DNA of 64,000 bases from Monocercomonoides exilis (taxonomy: Eukaryota > Preaxostyla > Oxymonadida > Polymastigidae). Below are positions 26,111-40,188 of the stretch, piece after piece. Below the pieces are notes generated by a model that did not search any database, had not been told where the DNA came from, and saw only the letters and a program-made list of their open reading frames with translations. The stretch lies in NCBI GenBank assembly GCA_001643675.2, contig LSRY02000030.1, forward strand, positions 544,501 through 608,500, in the 5' to 3' direction. The position numbers and the translations under genes are program-made. Positions within the stretch are counted from its first letter, which is position 1. Each line of letters begins with the position of its first letter.

Positions 26111-27814
26111 AAATTTTTTCCATCAAAAGTTACAGTTTGAACATCAGTAATGAATTTACGTATACGAACCCTGAAATATTAAAGATCTCTTCAATGAAGC
26201 ATCTCATTTTCTTTCAAGTCAAACTTTGGATTTTGAAATAATAGATTAGACATGTGTTACAGATTAAATAATTCTTGTCACGTCCGTCTTTTATTGAAAA
26301 TCCACGTCATTATTGGTTTTTTCAAAAAGTCCATTTATTTTTATTGATTTTTTGGGGATCACATAATTCAAATCGATTCATATCAATTAATTCATTTTTT
26401 TAAAGACGAACTTTTCTTTGTTTCATAAATAAAATCTAAATATTTTTCCACTTGATACTGACTTTTTTTGGAAGTCACTGACTTCACTTACGGTCTGATG
26501 ATCAAATAATTCCCATTTTGACTTTTTGTTAATATCCTTTTGGAAAAACGTATTCTTATTCTTCGCAAATTTGAATTATTGTTTAACAATAATTTCATTT
26601 ATTTATATTGTTTTCATTGTTGACGTTATAACGTGAACATCAAACTCGACCCATCAGGAAACCAATTGTTCCTGTCAGTGGTTGCAAAACAACACATATT
26701 CGCGTAAGATAAACATATTAAATTTGAATGAAAATTATTTTGCAAATGACAATGAATTTTCATAAGAAAAAACACCGAAAAAAGATGATTTCAAAAATGA
26801 ACACACATTTTGAAAAAAAAAACGGTCATTAAAGAACAATATTTTCTTGTGAAAAATTCCACTTTATTTTCCCGATAGTCATTCCTATTTTCATGAAGTT
26901 GCTGTGTGCTGTTTTAATTTAACTGTAATTGTTAGTGTTAATAATTGAAAAAAAAATAATTTCTTTAATTCAAATATTTTTGATTTTGATCAAAAAAAGA
27001 AAATAGAACTTGTTTCTGTTCATGTTGGTTCAGAAAGCATATCTGATCAAAATGATGTGTTTTATAACGAATACACAACTTGGAATTATATTCTCATGCT
27101 TCTTTAAGAAAAAAAATATTGTGCCGCAAACATAGAATCCAAATGAAAGAATTGTTTAAAACAATATCAAATTTCAGATAACGAAAGTGAACGAAATGTT
27201 TAAAAAAAGACGTCAATATTCAAAGAAACGATTTGAAAGAATTTGAAAGCTTTTTTTGAACTGCATATTTTGATTTGTTTGCACAATTGGTGAAAATTCC
27301 TTCAACAATGATGTCAACTGTACTTAGTGTTGGTGAAAAGATGGTGGGATTTTGGGGGAGCATCATTTGTATGTGCTGTTCAAAATAATGGAATTCTTCA
27401 CAGCGAGTTGTTGGTGGAGAAGGAAAGACAGTTGAAATCGATGAGGCGATATGGAGAAAACGAAAATATGGAAAAAGGAAAAAGAATGATCAGATATGGA
27501 TTTTTAGCTGCGCTGAAAGTCTCGAAGGCAGAGGGGCAGGATCTTTCTTTGTGACCATTGTTCCGAATAGAAAAAAAAATACATTGATTTCAATAATCCA
27601 AAAATACATTCTGCCGAAAACAATGACCATTTCAGACGAATGAAGAGCATATTCATGTTTGGAATCGATTGGATACGGGCATCAAACCGTCTGTCATAAG
27701 AAAGTGTATGTGAACAAAGAGACTCATGAATGCACAAACATGATTGAAGGCCTATTGTCACATTTAAGAGCGTTTTTTCCACGTTTTGGAACTAGAAAGA
27801 AGTCTATTTATGAT

Positions 27815-27844
27815 CATATGGGTAATTTTTTTTGACATCATAAA
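27815..27844 (+). repeat. TIR-like repeat, copy 4
   Basis: CATATGGGTAATTTTTTTTGACATCATAAA matches the core of copies 1 and 5 at most positions, but similarity fades beyond about 30 bp. Confidence 0.5.
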
Positions 27845-29274
27845 ATAATTTCATGAAAGTTTATATTTGTTGGAAAAAAAGATTATGGATTATTTTCATA
27901 ATTAATCTTCGCAAATCATAAAGACTATACAAAACAAATTCGATATTTTTATTATTTGATTAATCGTTTGCAAAAACAATTGAATAATTAAGGATTATTC
28001 AAATTTTTGATCATTCATTATCTTTTTCACAATCAATGAAGATATTTTGAATTCAAGAAATGAAAAAGGATTTATTGTCTTCAATTAAATTTATTGAGAA
28101 AATCAAAACTTGAAATCGTTGGGGAAAAAAAGGTGAATAAAAATAATAATTTATTTGAAGTGTTTTTTTCGTTGTGTGATTTTTTTAATAAACAAAATTA
28201 TAGCAGATGCAACAAATAAATATTATCTTTTATACAAAATAATAAAAGTATAATGGAAGACATAAGAAAAAAACATTGTTGTTTCGATTAAATTGAACAA
28301 AAAATTCAAACAATGTTGATAGTGAAGAAAACATCAACAAAATTTTAAGTGAAATTGACAAATGAAAACAGAAAGAAAATATTTGACCAAAATCATCAAC
28401 CATTTTTGAACTGCACATTTCACCTTATCAATAAATAATAACGTTATACTCGAAAATTAAACAAACAACTTTTTCAATTCTTTCCACATGATCGCAAACA
28501 GTATCTCTCTTTTTTTTTAAAAAAAAATTAAGAAATCTTCTTTAAAAAAATGATGAAAAAAGAGGATGAAGAAAATGCTGAATAAGATAATTTGACAAAT
28601 AAAAAACTTTTATTCCTATGTACACTCAGAAAAATTGTAGTTGATAGAAAACGAATGGATGAATAATGAAAGTTCAAAAAAAAATTTGTATTTCTCGAAA
28701 ATGACAAAATTGTTGATAACGAATCAAGGAAAAAAACACTTAATTGTTAGGCAGAAAACGATAAATCTTTTTAATCTTCTTCAAATGATAGAATAACAAT
28801 GATGACTATTTCTTTTCCAAAAAGTTCAAAAAAGCATTTGCAAATAATCTTTCCACACCAAACATACAAAAAAAACATTTCAAATATCACTCAAAAAAGA
28901 AAATAATCCATCTCAATTTCTTCGAATAATATTTTCCACAAAAGAACTCAGATGCACAATTTGCAAAGCCCAAACAAAAAACTTTTGAATTCGAATTACA
29001 AAAGAAAATCAATAATTGTTTCAATAAAGAGCACATTCACTCAATTATTGACCAAAAAAACATCTTCTCAATACAACAAAAAATCAAAATAATTAATTAA
29101 TAATCATATCTATCTATTATTTCCCCAATTCAATTTCAAATAACACAAATAATAAATAAAAATATAAATGAAAATAAAAATAAAAACAAAAAATAAATTA
29201 GAATTAAGAATCTTAAAAAAAAAATAAAAATTAATCATTAATCATTAAAATGTCATCAAAAGATGAAGACAATA

Positions 29275-32200
29275 TTATAAAAAGAATACATATTTTCGTG
29301 AAATTGTTTGAATCAGAAAATGAAAGCCGTGCACCTGGGAGGCAAAACAACGTATCCAAGTTTGGACAGAAAAAGCTGTCAATTTGTTTTGTCTAGTCTT
29401 ATATTTTTTTCGATTGAATATAAGATAAGCATGCGCAAAATAATTGGGTAATTTTTTATCTCGACAGTTTTTATTGAAATCATCAAACAATAAATAAACA
29501 TTTTTCAAAAGATTAGCACGATTATCATACAAAACATTTGAAAAAGAATTAAATGAAACAGAATTTTGGGAATATTTTTTAGAGAAATTTGGTTTATTAA
29601 CTTTTTGTATTTTTTCTTTGATTGAGTATCCGTTAATTGTGATCAATGAACGTTGTGAATAATGACCGACAATTGATACACAAATTGATTTTCCTTTTCG
29701 TTCAAAAAACAAATAATTCTTCATATGAGGAATCACAAAAGCACATCGTGTATTTACTTTCGATGGAATGTATTCTTCAAAGAAACGTTGATGAATGACT
29801 TTTCTTTTTGGAATGAAATTATAGGGCATGTGTTCGTAATTTGAATGTTGTTTTGTTTTGCTGTTGCTTTGATGATTGGAAACGTTATTTTCATTATCAA
29901 AATGTTGCTTGAAGAATTCAATTAGATCCTTTTCACTAACAATTGCATCCGATTCAATGTTGTTTTTAAGAACATTCACAAGTGTGCCGAATTCAGAATC
30001 ACATTCATTTTTCCGTGGTGTTCACAGAAAAAGTTCAATTCACATTTGCTATTTTTGAATAACGTTGATTGAGGACTCAGAACAAAGTGAAATATGTATT
30101 TGTTTCTATTGTGAGGCCCAGAATCACAAAAGAACTTGAAAGAAGAAACATTTTCGTAATCTTTCCTTTTCAGCACAGAAGTTAAACAGTCAATGATATA
30201 ATTGTGATCGTTTGAGATGTTGTTTGAAATAAAGTTGTTTGTTTTCTTCAATGTGTTTGAATTAGAAGCTTGATATGTGATTATTGAGAGGTGAGATGCT
30301 TGATGATAGTTGTAAAACTTCTGTTGAAGTTGATCTTTTCGAAGAGGCAATTTCCACTATTCTTTGAAATCCCACAACACAATGACTTTATTATCCTTCA
30401 ATGAATCGATTGAGAGATGAAAGTGCCTCCGCTGTAAATCAGCAATTGCTTTGTGCAGTATCAAAAATTTGATTTCCTTTATTTCTTCATTTGAAAGAGT
30501 TTTCCCTTGTTGAAGTGATCTCTGCTTTATTATTAAATGCTCGTATTTGTGACACAATTCGCAAACATCAGTTCTCCTTTTTGCCCTGACAAATTGAGAA
30601 GTTAATTTATAGAAACTGGACAATGAAACTTTTATTCCAGTTTCAATAATGAATTCTTTCCAAAGAGTTGTCTTTGGTTTGAATATTAAACGCCTTTCAA
30701 ATGGAGAAAAGACTTTTATTCCATTTTTAATTTTTTTGCTGAGAGAAGATGTCGAAGATGAAATGGTGGGGAAAATGTTCGATGAAATGGCGTTTGCCCT
30801 TTTCATTGCTCCAAGAAGTTCTGCATGTGAAAATGTTGGAGGAGAATTATCATATAGAAGATTCTCGTCAGTTTTTTTCCCACCTTTTGTTAATGATGTT
30901 TTTGCTGCAATTGTCTGGTTTTTGTGATACAGAGAAAAGGATGGAACGTAATCTTTTTCAAAATGATGTCTCCAAACTTCTCTCCATTTTGATGGTGATA
31001 TTTCGTTTGTTGTGGAGTCATTGCAGACAAACCAATGATCAACTTTATTGAAAACGGTTTTGCTCACGCAAACATAATGACCGTTTGAATTGTCAAGTTG
31101 CTTAAACAAAATTTGACCGACCAGATCGTATGATATGCATTCTCCTTCATTAACAAGTTCGTTCTCATGAAGCTTATCATTTGCATCATCGCAATGAGTT
31201 GTTTTTGAAGACTTGTCCATTCTGAATATTAAACTTTTGGGAGGGATTGAAAAATTATCATCTTTCGTTTCATGAGTGATGGTCAATACTGTTGGAAATT
31301 TCTTGATTTCTGTCCATTTTTTCGAGTTTTCAAATCCTTGGCATTGTTCACAAAATATTTTGTTATCCTTTGTAAAATTTTCTTTTGAAAATTCTTTCCT
31401 CTGCCCTTCAATTACCGAGCTATTGGAAATAATGATGTTTCAAACAAAGTTGTTTTGCTTTGAGTGGAATATTCCACAATTATTGCATAACTCATTGTGC
31501 GAGACTTGAATTGTGAATGTGTCAATGTTTGAGCATCCTTATTTATCAAATAGGTCAATCATTTTGAAATATGCTTCGGACACATTCTGTTGATTGAAAT
31601 GTCCATGATTGCAAAAATTATCCCATTCGAATATGAAATCTGGATTCCAGAGTGCAGACGAGTAATCATTTGTATGTGATGACTTTGCGATGAAAAGGAC
31701 CTTGTGAGAAAGTTTGTTTGCTGTTTGCTGATTGTGAAAAACTGTGGAACAAATTAGAGTTTTAAAGAAGACAAACATTGAAGCAATGACGAGAAGTAAC
31801 AAGTATTTCCGAGATTTTCGAGACCTTTTCTTTTTACTATTTGATCACAATGAGAATAATGAGAAAAATCTTCATTCATTTCTCCTTTCGATGAATGATG
31901 CTGGTTTTGAACGTTTGACTCTGACAATTGTTGAAATTGTTCGTTCACTGTTATCTGCATAAAAGGAATATTAAAATCCTTCCGTATTGAATGATTTTGA
32001 TTGCATGGGAAGACTTCATTTGATAAGCTATCTCGTTTTTCCGATAATTATTTTTTTTGACTTGAACCTGATGAACAACATTTTGAATTGTTTTGCGGGC
32101 TTTTCAGAATATCGATATCATGATGATCGCTCAATTTAGTCTCAAGAAAAGTGGACCAAAACGTGTGAGGAACAAGAGGAGGAGAAGAAATGCTTAATTT

Positions 32201-33270
32201 GAAATCATGAATTGAAGATTTTTCACTTGCTTGTGATTATTTCATTTGAACACCAGAAGTCTGTAACTGTGAATTTGCTTTATTTTGTAAACTCAAATCT
32301 TTATGGATGGTGGTTATTTGGTGTTGATGGTGATACTTGGATTGTTTTTTGGAATCGTTATTGCTGAAAAAAGAAATGTGAAGAGTTTAATTTATAAATT
32401 ACGAATAAAAATCAAACGATTTGCTTTTGTTCTTCTCCATCGAATGAACAATGCATTTTTTATCTTGCTCTGGAAGAGATTCAATCATAATTCCAGCAGC
32501 TTTCAGGACTTTTTCATTAACGAAATTCTGTTCAGTGGTTTCACCTCCATGACAAATCAGATCATTCCATGCAGATTCATCCAGATACTTGGCTTCCGAT
32601 GAAGAGATTTTTTTCTTTTGACTGAATGACAATCTGGATGATAATTCAGATGAATGTTCTATCATCCAATTGATTTCCGACATTCCATTCTCCATCAGTC
32701 AACCCAAAAATTTTTTGTGATTTGAACTTAGAAAGAACAAAAAAACAAAATACCTTTCTTGCATTCCGGAATTTTAGGTTGTTGCGGCTGCTCGATTATT
32801 CCTTGGTTGCGCTTCAAGACACTTTTTGAATAGCTGAACTTTCCTTGAGTAACGTCGAACTCTTTATTTAAAAGCTGCCTTAATGATAAAAAACGAGAAA
32901 GAGCCTGCAGAAGCATTGTTTGCGTATGCTGATGCGCAGTGTTGTAAATAATCGCTAAATCACTAGTCAACATTTTTTTGTTTTCTTCGAAATCGAAAAA
33001 AGTGAATGAATAACAATAACATTATAAATTATTTTTTTGAAGAGTTTGTTTGAAGAATAGTCATATATCATAAATATCAAATAAACAAAAATATAACAAA
33101 CCATCAATCTCTTGACGAACTTCGTTCATAACCTCAGACGCATCTCTGTGACTGTTGATGAGGTAGATAATCACTTGCTTTGTAGAATCTCCGCATATTT
33201 CTTTCAAACTTTCCCAAGCAGCCGAAGCTTTGGTGGATAAAGTTGATTTTCGAATGACAAAAGATGACAT
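29275..33270 (-). pseudogene. ubiquitin-specific protease fused to a DDE-type transposase, spliced, with in-frame stops
   Basis: Proposed exons are 33270-33102, 32984-32754, about 32720-32403 and 32363-29275, with GT-AG introns at 33101-32985, 32753-about 32721 and 32402-32364. The N-terminal part is not recognised. Exon 4 has a USP Cys box (GLENLGNTCYFSSLLQCL, near 31850-31790), two CxxC pairs (LCNNCG, FCEQCQ) as in USP zinc fingers, and a His box (NGHYVCV..DHWFVCND, near 31110-31030). The same frame runs on through a CxxC segment (DVCELCHKYEHL) into a transposase-like domain: VIVLWDFKE near 30380, FFCDSGPHNRNK near 30130, and LNFFCEHHGK near 30020, a plausible D-D-E triad. Stops in frame: TAA 32237-32239, TAA 32048-32050, TAA 31539-31541, TGA 31440-31442, TAG 30357-30359. 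One A seems missing near 31765 and one near 30015. I do not know the transposase superfamily. The fusion is seen directly; a role for deubiquitination in transposition is speculation. Confidence 0.7.
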
Positions 33271-36200
33271 ATTGTTCAATATGAAATGAGCAACAAATGC
33301 AACCAAATAATATTGATAATTATAGTTAACTCACATTATTCAAATTTTTGTTTTCAAGATAAGAATATTTTCGAAAATTGAGGGTTTTTCAATGGGCAAT
33401 AATTCAGTGCTGACAGCAAGCAAGCAATATGGTTGAAGAATAGAGGTTTGAGAACAAGTAGCAGAGCTGAAAAAAAACATTTTTTTTTTTGGTGAATGGT
33501 GTTGAAGCAAATGAATGTTTTAAAGAAAATAGAGAGAAAAGAAAGAAGAGAAACGAAGAAATGAGGAAGAATTATTAAGAAAGTTTGAGAAGTGAAAAAA
33601 ATGAATTACGATTAAAATTTGGATGAGATGGAAAACATATCACATTTTTTTATTATTATGAAATTAATTTTTCTTTTCATATGTTTTATTTTCACACATG
33701 AATATGTTTTTTGGATCAAAGCAAGACACAAGGATATAGACCAAAGGGATTGAGGCGGAGCAACAACCAACATGACAACGGGGAAGCAGGTAAGTTTTCA
33801 ATTTAACATTCTTCATTTTCATCACCTTCCACTCCATTTAGCTTCTTTTACTTCTTTGTGCATAAAAATCAAGATAACCATCAGCACAACAAAGGAACAG
33901 CCTTCTTTCATTTGGTTAAATGAAACGTTGAAACAATAAATCTGGATTTTGAGCTTCATTAAATTATTCTTGCTTTCAAAGGGTGTGCGGTTGATTCTAT
34001 TTGAAATGGACGGAATTGGTTAAAATTGAGCAATGCTGATTATTTCTGTCAGATTTACAAGAGAATTTTTAATATTAGGCTGTGTGAAATGCGATAAATG
34101 TGAACGTTCAAGACGGGAAACACTGCGAGCTCTATAAATGTTTGCTAATGTATCTGTGCAACCCAGACGAAGAAATAATTATGAGGCTGCTTGAATTACA
34201 AACAGAAAATATTGATACATTGATTTTTATCGCATGAAGAGTGACACATTTTGTTTATTTTTTTTTTTTTGGAAAAAGAGTAAAATGAATGAGAGAAAAA
34301 AAGTTGGGACAAGATAGAGGAAAAAAGAAAGAGGAAAAAATAGAGCATGGAATTTTGAGAGAAGATGCTTCTGGATTGCAGTTGACTTGATAGAGGAGTT
34401 GGTGATATGATGCAGTTTGAAAGGCAAAAAAGTGTTGCAGCGGTTGCTGGAGATAAAGAAGATGCAACGTTTTGCAGAGAGCAGGGAAACTGCGGGCTGT
34501 GTGCAAGGAATGGATTTATTCTGTGCAGATGAGCACATGGCCTGTAGAAGCGAAATTGCTTCGGAAGAACAGGGGTTTCGAAGAGATTTTTTGTAGTGTT
34601 GATTAATACCTATTCCTCTTGTTTCAGGTGTGACGCCAGCGCGTTCTGTCTTATGCAGACTCACACAAAGGCCGGCAAGTTCAAGCAAGCTAGTGATATG
34701 AGCATTTCAAAAAAGAATCTCTCGCTTTTCTTCTTAACTTTTTTGAGAAGAATGCCAGGGCATATTCACCAGAGTTTCTTTCTCAATCGCTAAACTCACT
34801 GTCTTTAATATCAAATTCAGCAAATCCCACCATTTCATCTTCTACCTCATCTTCCTCAACTTAATCATGTTTTCATACGTACCACCACAACAAATGTAAA
34901 TATTTATTTGCATAATCTTCTTTGTCATTGCCATTGAAATCTTCATGGACTCAGCAATTTTGATTTCTCCCTATATTTCGACAGCTTCTTCTTCTTCTTC
35001 TTCTTCTGTAACTACCATAACAACTACTTTCTATTCTTCGGTTCGTTCAATCATCTCTTTGATTGATCCATAACATACAGAAGATATCAAGTCGTCAGAT
35101 CTTCCTCGGCTGAAACTGTGTGAGCTGTCGAAAGCCAATCGTGTTCAGTCAGAGTTGCTGAATCATATTGTGTATTGGATAAATGAGAAAGAAAATATGA
35201 GGGTAGAGATGGTTAAAGGGGTGGAGGAAATTGGAGGAAAAGATGAGGAAAAGAAGGAGAATGAAAAAAGAGAAATAAGTGAAGCAACCGAAACAGAGAG
35301 AAATGCATCAATGGGAATGGGAATAACGATTCGGAAGAAAACAGATTTGAAGGAAGGAAAGAGAAAAGAAAGGTGAGCTCAAAAAAAGCAGAGGAAAGAA
35401 AAAGAATGGAAAAGAATGAAGCACAAGGGAAAGATGAATTAAACAAAGTGAATGACTCAACGAATAAGAACAATGACAGAATACAGACAAGAGAAGGCAG
35501 AAATGAGAAAAGGAAGAGGAGAAAGATTCATGTGGATAAAGAAATTGAGTGGACGCTATTGAAGAAAGGAGATAGTCATTTCTTGAGTTATGGGAAAGAA
35601 CAAAGAGCGGAAGCAGAGGAAATGGGGAACACAAGGGAAAGGAGAAAAATGGCGGGAAAGAAGGGAAGGGGAGTGCAGAGCGGATGAAGTCGCTGTTTGG
35701 CGGAAAAGAAGAAGAGGAAAGGAATGAAAGCAACAACGACAGCGACGATGAGTGGTTCTACGATGGGAGTGTGAAGGGGAAGAGGAGGAATGCGAGTGCG
35801 CTGACAGAGGCGGGGCAGTTGGCGCTGGCAGGAATGTACATGAGCTCTCCTTCGTCGGCATCGTATTATATTCGACTGTCGCTGCAGGCAAGAAAGCAGC
35901 AGAAGATGAAGGAGATAGAGAGAAAGATGGATATCACTGAGAAAAGAAAGGAAGAAGAAGGAGAAGATAATTGTTATGTTGGAAAAATCGAAAGACAAAG
36001 TGATAGAATAATCGAAGAAAAATCGAAGAAAAAGAAGGAAAAAATTGAAAACATATTTTTGAATATGAAGAAGGGAGATAACATTTAAGTCAGACTGTGA
36101 ATGAACAATATTTGCTAGTTCCAACTCATTCATTTATGAAAGTGAGAGCAAGAAAAGATTATTTAGTGAGGAATGTGAATGCAAGGCGAAAGTTATCCAT

Positions 36201-38427
36201 CATTGAAAAAGCATGCGATTTGGAGCAAATAAATGAAGAATAAGCAAAGTTGAAGTTTTCAAGATGACAATAAGAAGATTAAGTAAGATGGAGAAATAAT
36301 GAAAGAAGAAAAAGAAGGAGAAGGAGATAAAGAGGAAAAGAGTGAAGAAGAAAGTTAAGAGATTTCCAAAGAAGAAGAAAAGATGAGAGAGAAAGAGAGA
36401 GAGAGAGAGAGAAAGAGAAAGAGAAAGAGAGAGAGAGGAGGTGATGAGAGATTGAAGGATTTGAGAAGGGGTGAAGGGAAGGTCGTATGCACCTGCGACA
36501 AAGAGAAATCAAAAGGAGATAATATTTCTGTATTCGAAGCTGTTCAGTATTTTCATTGTTTACAAACGCCGAATGGAGGAGCTGATGATTCAAACAAATT
36601 TCACGCATACAGGAGAAGGCGAGAAGACGTTGCAAGAAAATTACAATGGCAATGAAAATCGCCACATCCACCTCTGACGCTAATATAATCCCTGGAGATA
36701 TGAGCAGATCAGCAATGCAGAAAATTAATATGAGAGTGGAAACAAAGATGGAGAAGCTGCAAACGAAAAAGAAAGTCAAAACGGAGAGAATATGGATCAT
36801 GAAAAGCAGTGTGTGTCGAGGCAGTGCAGAAACAAGAAATAAGTGGAAAAGGAAATACAGCAAAAAGACCAGGAAAAGGACCAGGAAGAAGTGCACAAAG
36901 AAAAAATAGAGGACAAGCGAGAGAAATTGAAGGAGAAGCTGAAGCCCAGAATGGATCTGCAAGAGACGGATTAGGGGAGCCACTGAATGCAACGCTTCCA
37001 TAATCACCAGAATAGGATGAGCTTTATCAAAATCGCTTCCGTATTCATACGGTACGGGACAAAACAAGCAACGAGAAGGGATCAAGTCTTTCATATGTAA
37101 TGAGATTAGATCCATCGGCAGCCATAGTATCTACGTTTCTATTTGGTTCGTTGACATCGCGGACAAGTGGATTGGGAGTGGAACCGAAAATAGGCTTTGG
37201 GACATTAGACGGATGGAAAAGAGGAGGATAAGGACAACAGCTTTGGATAGAGAGAACGAGCGGAGCAGACAGGAAGAAGTGATGGGTTCGGGGATGTCCC
37301 ACTTCTGCGCCTGAGCCAGGTGAAGGGGGTTGAGAAATCGCATCGAGAGAAGAGAGGAAAGCTGGAATGGAGAAGGGCACTGACGCCAATGCGGGAGAGG
37401 GAGAAATTTCAACATAAACGAGGCAGAAACAGATATGACAAAAACAACTGTTGGGAGTTTCTTCGCGCACGTATTGTTCATAAGCTGCTTCTAGCATCAT
37501 CTTTCACACCGACATGCACATTTCCAGATCTATAGACAATTTGATATATATTTGGAATTTTTATCATCTCGATAATGAAATTAACATTTTTGCAGAATAT
37601 ATGCTCGAAGTGTCTGAAACCTCAAACTCTTTTTCTTTTGCATGTGTGAGAACGAGACATTAGAGATGTTATTATCAATCATTTTTCCTGCGCACTGACT
37701 TTACAAACTTAACTTCCACCTTCTGCTCCACTCAAGCATTCTTCTGCATCTGATATTTTTGGCATTGCTGAACATATGGGGAATTAATGGAAGAACTCTC
37801 TTTTTATACTCGCCAACAACAGCATTTCTGTTGGCTCTGCTGACAGACGCACTTTCACCACCTCTTCAAGATTCCACTTCATATCTCCCATCCTCGACCT
37901 CTTCATATTCCCAATCTCCCTCCAAATCTCATCTGTCTCATATCCTCCAAACAATATCTTCAGCATCACATGCACCTGCACCGTCTCCTAAATTGAAAAC
38001 TTTATCGTCTTCTTCGTCTCATGTTTTACACATCTTGCTTAAAGAAGAGGAAGTGGCAAAAAAAGTGATTTGAACGCAACGAATCAAATTGAAACATGAA
38101 CCGACTGTCGTTGTTAAAGACAGAGTAAAGAAAACACAACTCGGAGAGGGGCAAATAATTTCAAAGCTGTGGAGAATAGGGGCAATGAATATTCATAAAT
38201 GAGTATGAATCAATGTTTGATAAGAAGATGAAGAAGAAGAGAAGGATGTGGAAGGAGCAACAGAAAGAGAGATATTGAACGTGGAAGAAGTGTACATCCC
38301 TTGCAGAAGCTCTGGAGAATTTACACAGAAAGCTTGCTCATTGGTGCGAGAAGATCGCAAATCTTGAAGAATACGAACTGAAAATTGAAGAAAGATGTAT
38401 TGCTGAACAGCTGGCTAATGAGGCGAT

Positions 38428-38721
38428 ATGGGAGAGCTGAAGAACATGGGCAACAGCCTTCTTTCGAGACGAAGAGATGGAAGTGAAAAAGGAGGGAATG
38501 ATTTGAAATTTGGCAGATTGACATCAACATTGTGTGGCATGGGAGGTATTGGAACAGGATTGAGAGTGATGGAAGTGGCACATCGATTGCTGCAAATTCA
38601 GATGGAGCAGATGGGCTTTCCGCCTGATTCAGTCACAAGGAGAATTCAGCTGAAGTGGGTGCTGTTTGAGGTACCGAAGGAAACAGACGTTGAAGAGATT
38701 TTCGCAAGCTTTCGTTGCTGA
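38428..38721 (+). CDS. hypothetical 97-residue frame
   Basis: ATG to stop, with protein-like composition including GMGGIGTGLRVMEVAHRLLQ and an acidic C terminus (VPKETDVEEIFASF). I do not recognise it. It sits in the unresolved 34-40 kb stretch and may be an exon fragment rather than a gene. Confidence 0.2.
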   Translation: MGELKNMGNSLLSRRRDGSEKGGNDLKFGRLTSTLCGMGGIGTGLRVMEVAHRLLQIQMEQMGFPPDSVTRRIQLKWVLFEVPKETDVEEIFASFRC

Positions 38722-39736
38722 AGAAGATGAAAAAAGAGGAACAAATGATCGATAATCTGAGAAGAGAATGAGAGGAAGGTGCGCCCACAGTGCCTGTAGC
38801 CCAGAGGAAGTTTGATGGGAGAAACGGAGCAGATGCCGAAAAGGAAAAGATTAATATCTTCCATTTCTCACCACGTGTGCGGAACACATGGCGTATCAAT
38901 CACGAAGGCTCTTCACGCACGCCTGCCCCGCAGCCATCGTCTGTCCCTCAGCGCGCGATGGACTTGTTCTGGAAGCAGCAGGAGTAGCCTGCATTGATTC
39001 TGTAGGTGAACATCGAATGTGAATTGTTTTTTTTTTTTTGTGTGCAGCTCTGAACGTGAGCACGAACCTGCTCTGCACACTGAACGCCAACTCAATTGAG
39101 CATGAAGGGTATTAAACGGCAGACGAAAAATTTGAGACGAATAACCAGCTCATTTTGTGTGAGGGTTTCATTGTGAAATTCTCTCGCAAGTTCCACTTTT
39201 CGCGCAGTCTGGAAGACCCAACGGAAGAGAGAATAATTGCATCGCGGAGTTGTATTTGATCCATAATGCACACAGCAGATACAAACTGACGTGGCTAAAG
39301 TTGCAGAGGAGGAAGAGAAAGCAACGGAAGCTTCAGCAAGATCAGTTATTCTGCATTGGATTTGTCGCTATCAAGGTCGTGGGCAGATGAGCTGATGAAG
39401 ATGAAGATAATGCGAACAAATGGGATTGTGATTGGCAAGCAGATGCAGTTCACATCACAAGAAGAGGAGTTTGTTGAAGAAGCAAATTTTGGTTTTCCAA
39501 GAATAGCATGCATTGTGAGTCTGATGAGGAATGCTTCTATCGAACGGGTAATTTGAAACTCTTTTGTTTAAGATTGCCTGAATTTTCAAAGAAGAGAGAG
39601 TCAGGAAAGTGAAATAGGAGAATTTGAAGAATGAGTTATTGAGAGAAAGAGAAAGAGAAAGGTAGAATAGAAAAAAAACCATTGCCTTTCCTTTCAAAAT
39701 TTCATCTTCTACATAACCACTCACTTCTGTTTGGCA

Positions 39737-40188
39737 TTATATCTTCATAACAACCTTATCTTTTGCCTTCACGCATATTCCACTCGCATCCACATATCTG
39801 TTCATCGTTAATTTTGAACACACAGCAATTTCATGTTTTGCATTCAGTGTTCTCTTGTAGTGTTCCATTTCATATTTCGCGACCAAAAATGGTACCTTCT
39901 TCAGCCCACTGCACGCATCCTCCTTGCAAAATGTTCTATCCGCATCCACCTTGTCAGCAAAGAAACCTTCAAAGAATACAAACAAAACGGAATTCCAGTT
40001 GCCAAATGCTTCTGCTCTGAATTTTCCAGCAATCGCATCGTTATTTGACTGATGATTCTCAATAAAGTGAAAGAAGATTCGTTTACAGAAGCGTTATGAG
40101 ACTTATATACAAAATACACATCTCTTCCTTGTGCTCCTTCACTAATCTCCTGAATAGCAAAGCAGCCGATGAACTTGATGTGGAACAA
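39737..40188 (-). pseudogene. minus-strand coding-like fragment with a frameshift, product unknown
   Basis: Two overlapping minus frames join into one protein-like sequence if one base is added near 40095. The upstream part includes FIGCFAIQEISEGAQGRDV and the downstream part NDAIAGKFRAEAFGNW, KVPFLVAKYEMEHYKR and GICVKAKDKVVMKI. The frame ends in TAA at 39737-39739, but stays open beyond it for about 20 more codons (EVSGYVEDEILKGKAM) up to a possible GT donor. I do not recognise the family. It may be a decayed host gene or mobile-element gene. Confidence 0.3.

Larger units (their letters stand above)
24434..29274. other. AT-rich non-coding region with TIR-like repeats
   Basis: There is no gene I can support. 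Short frames at 24594-24848 (minus), 24607-25080 (plus), 27327-27554 (plus) and 27504-27782 (minus) lack recognisable domains. 25100-25560 is less AT-rich but no frame stands out. TIR-like copies occur at 26063-26110 and 27815-27844, so parts of this stretch are probably transposon remnants. Confidence 0.5.
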
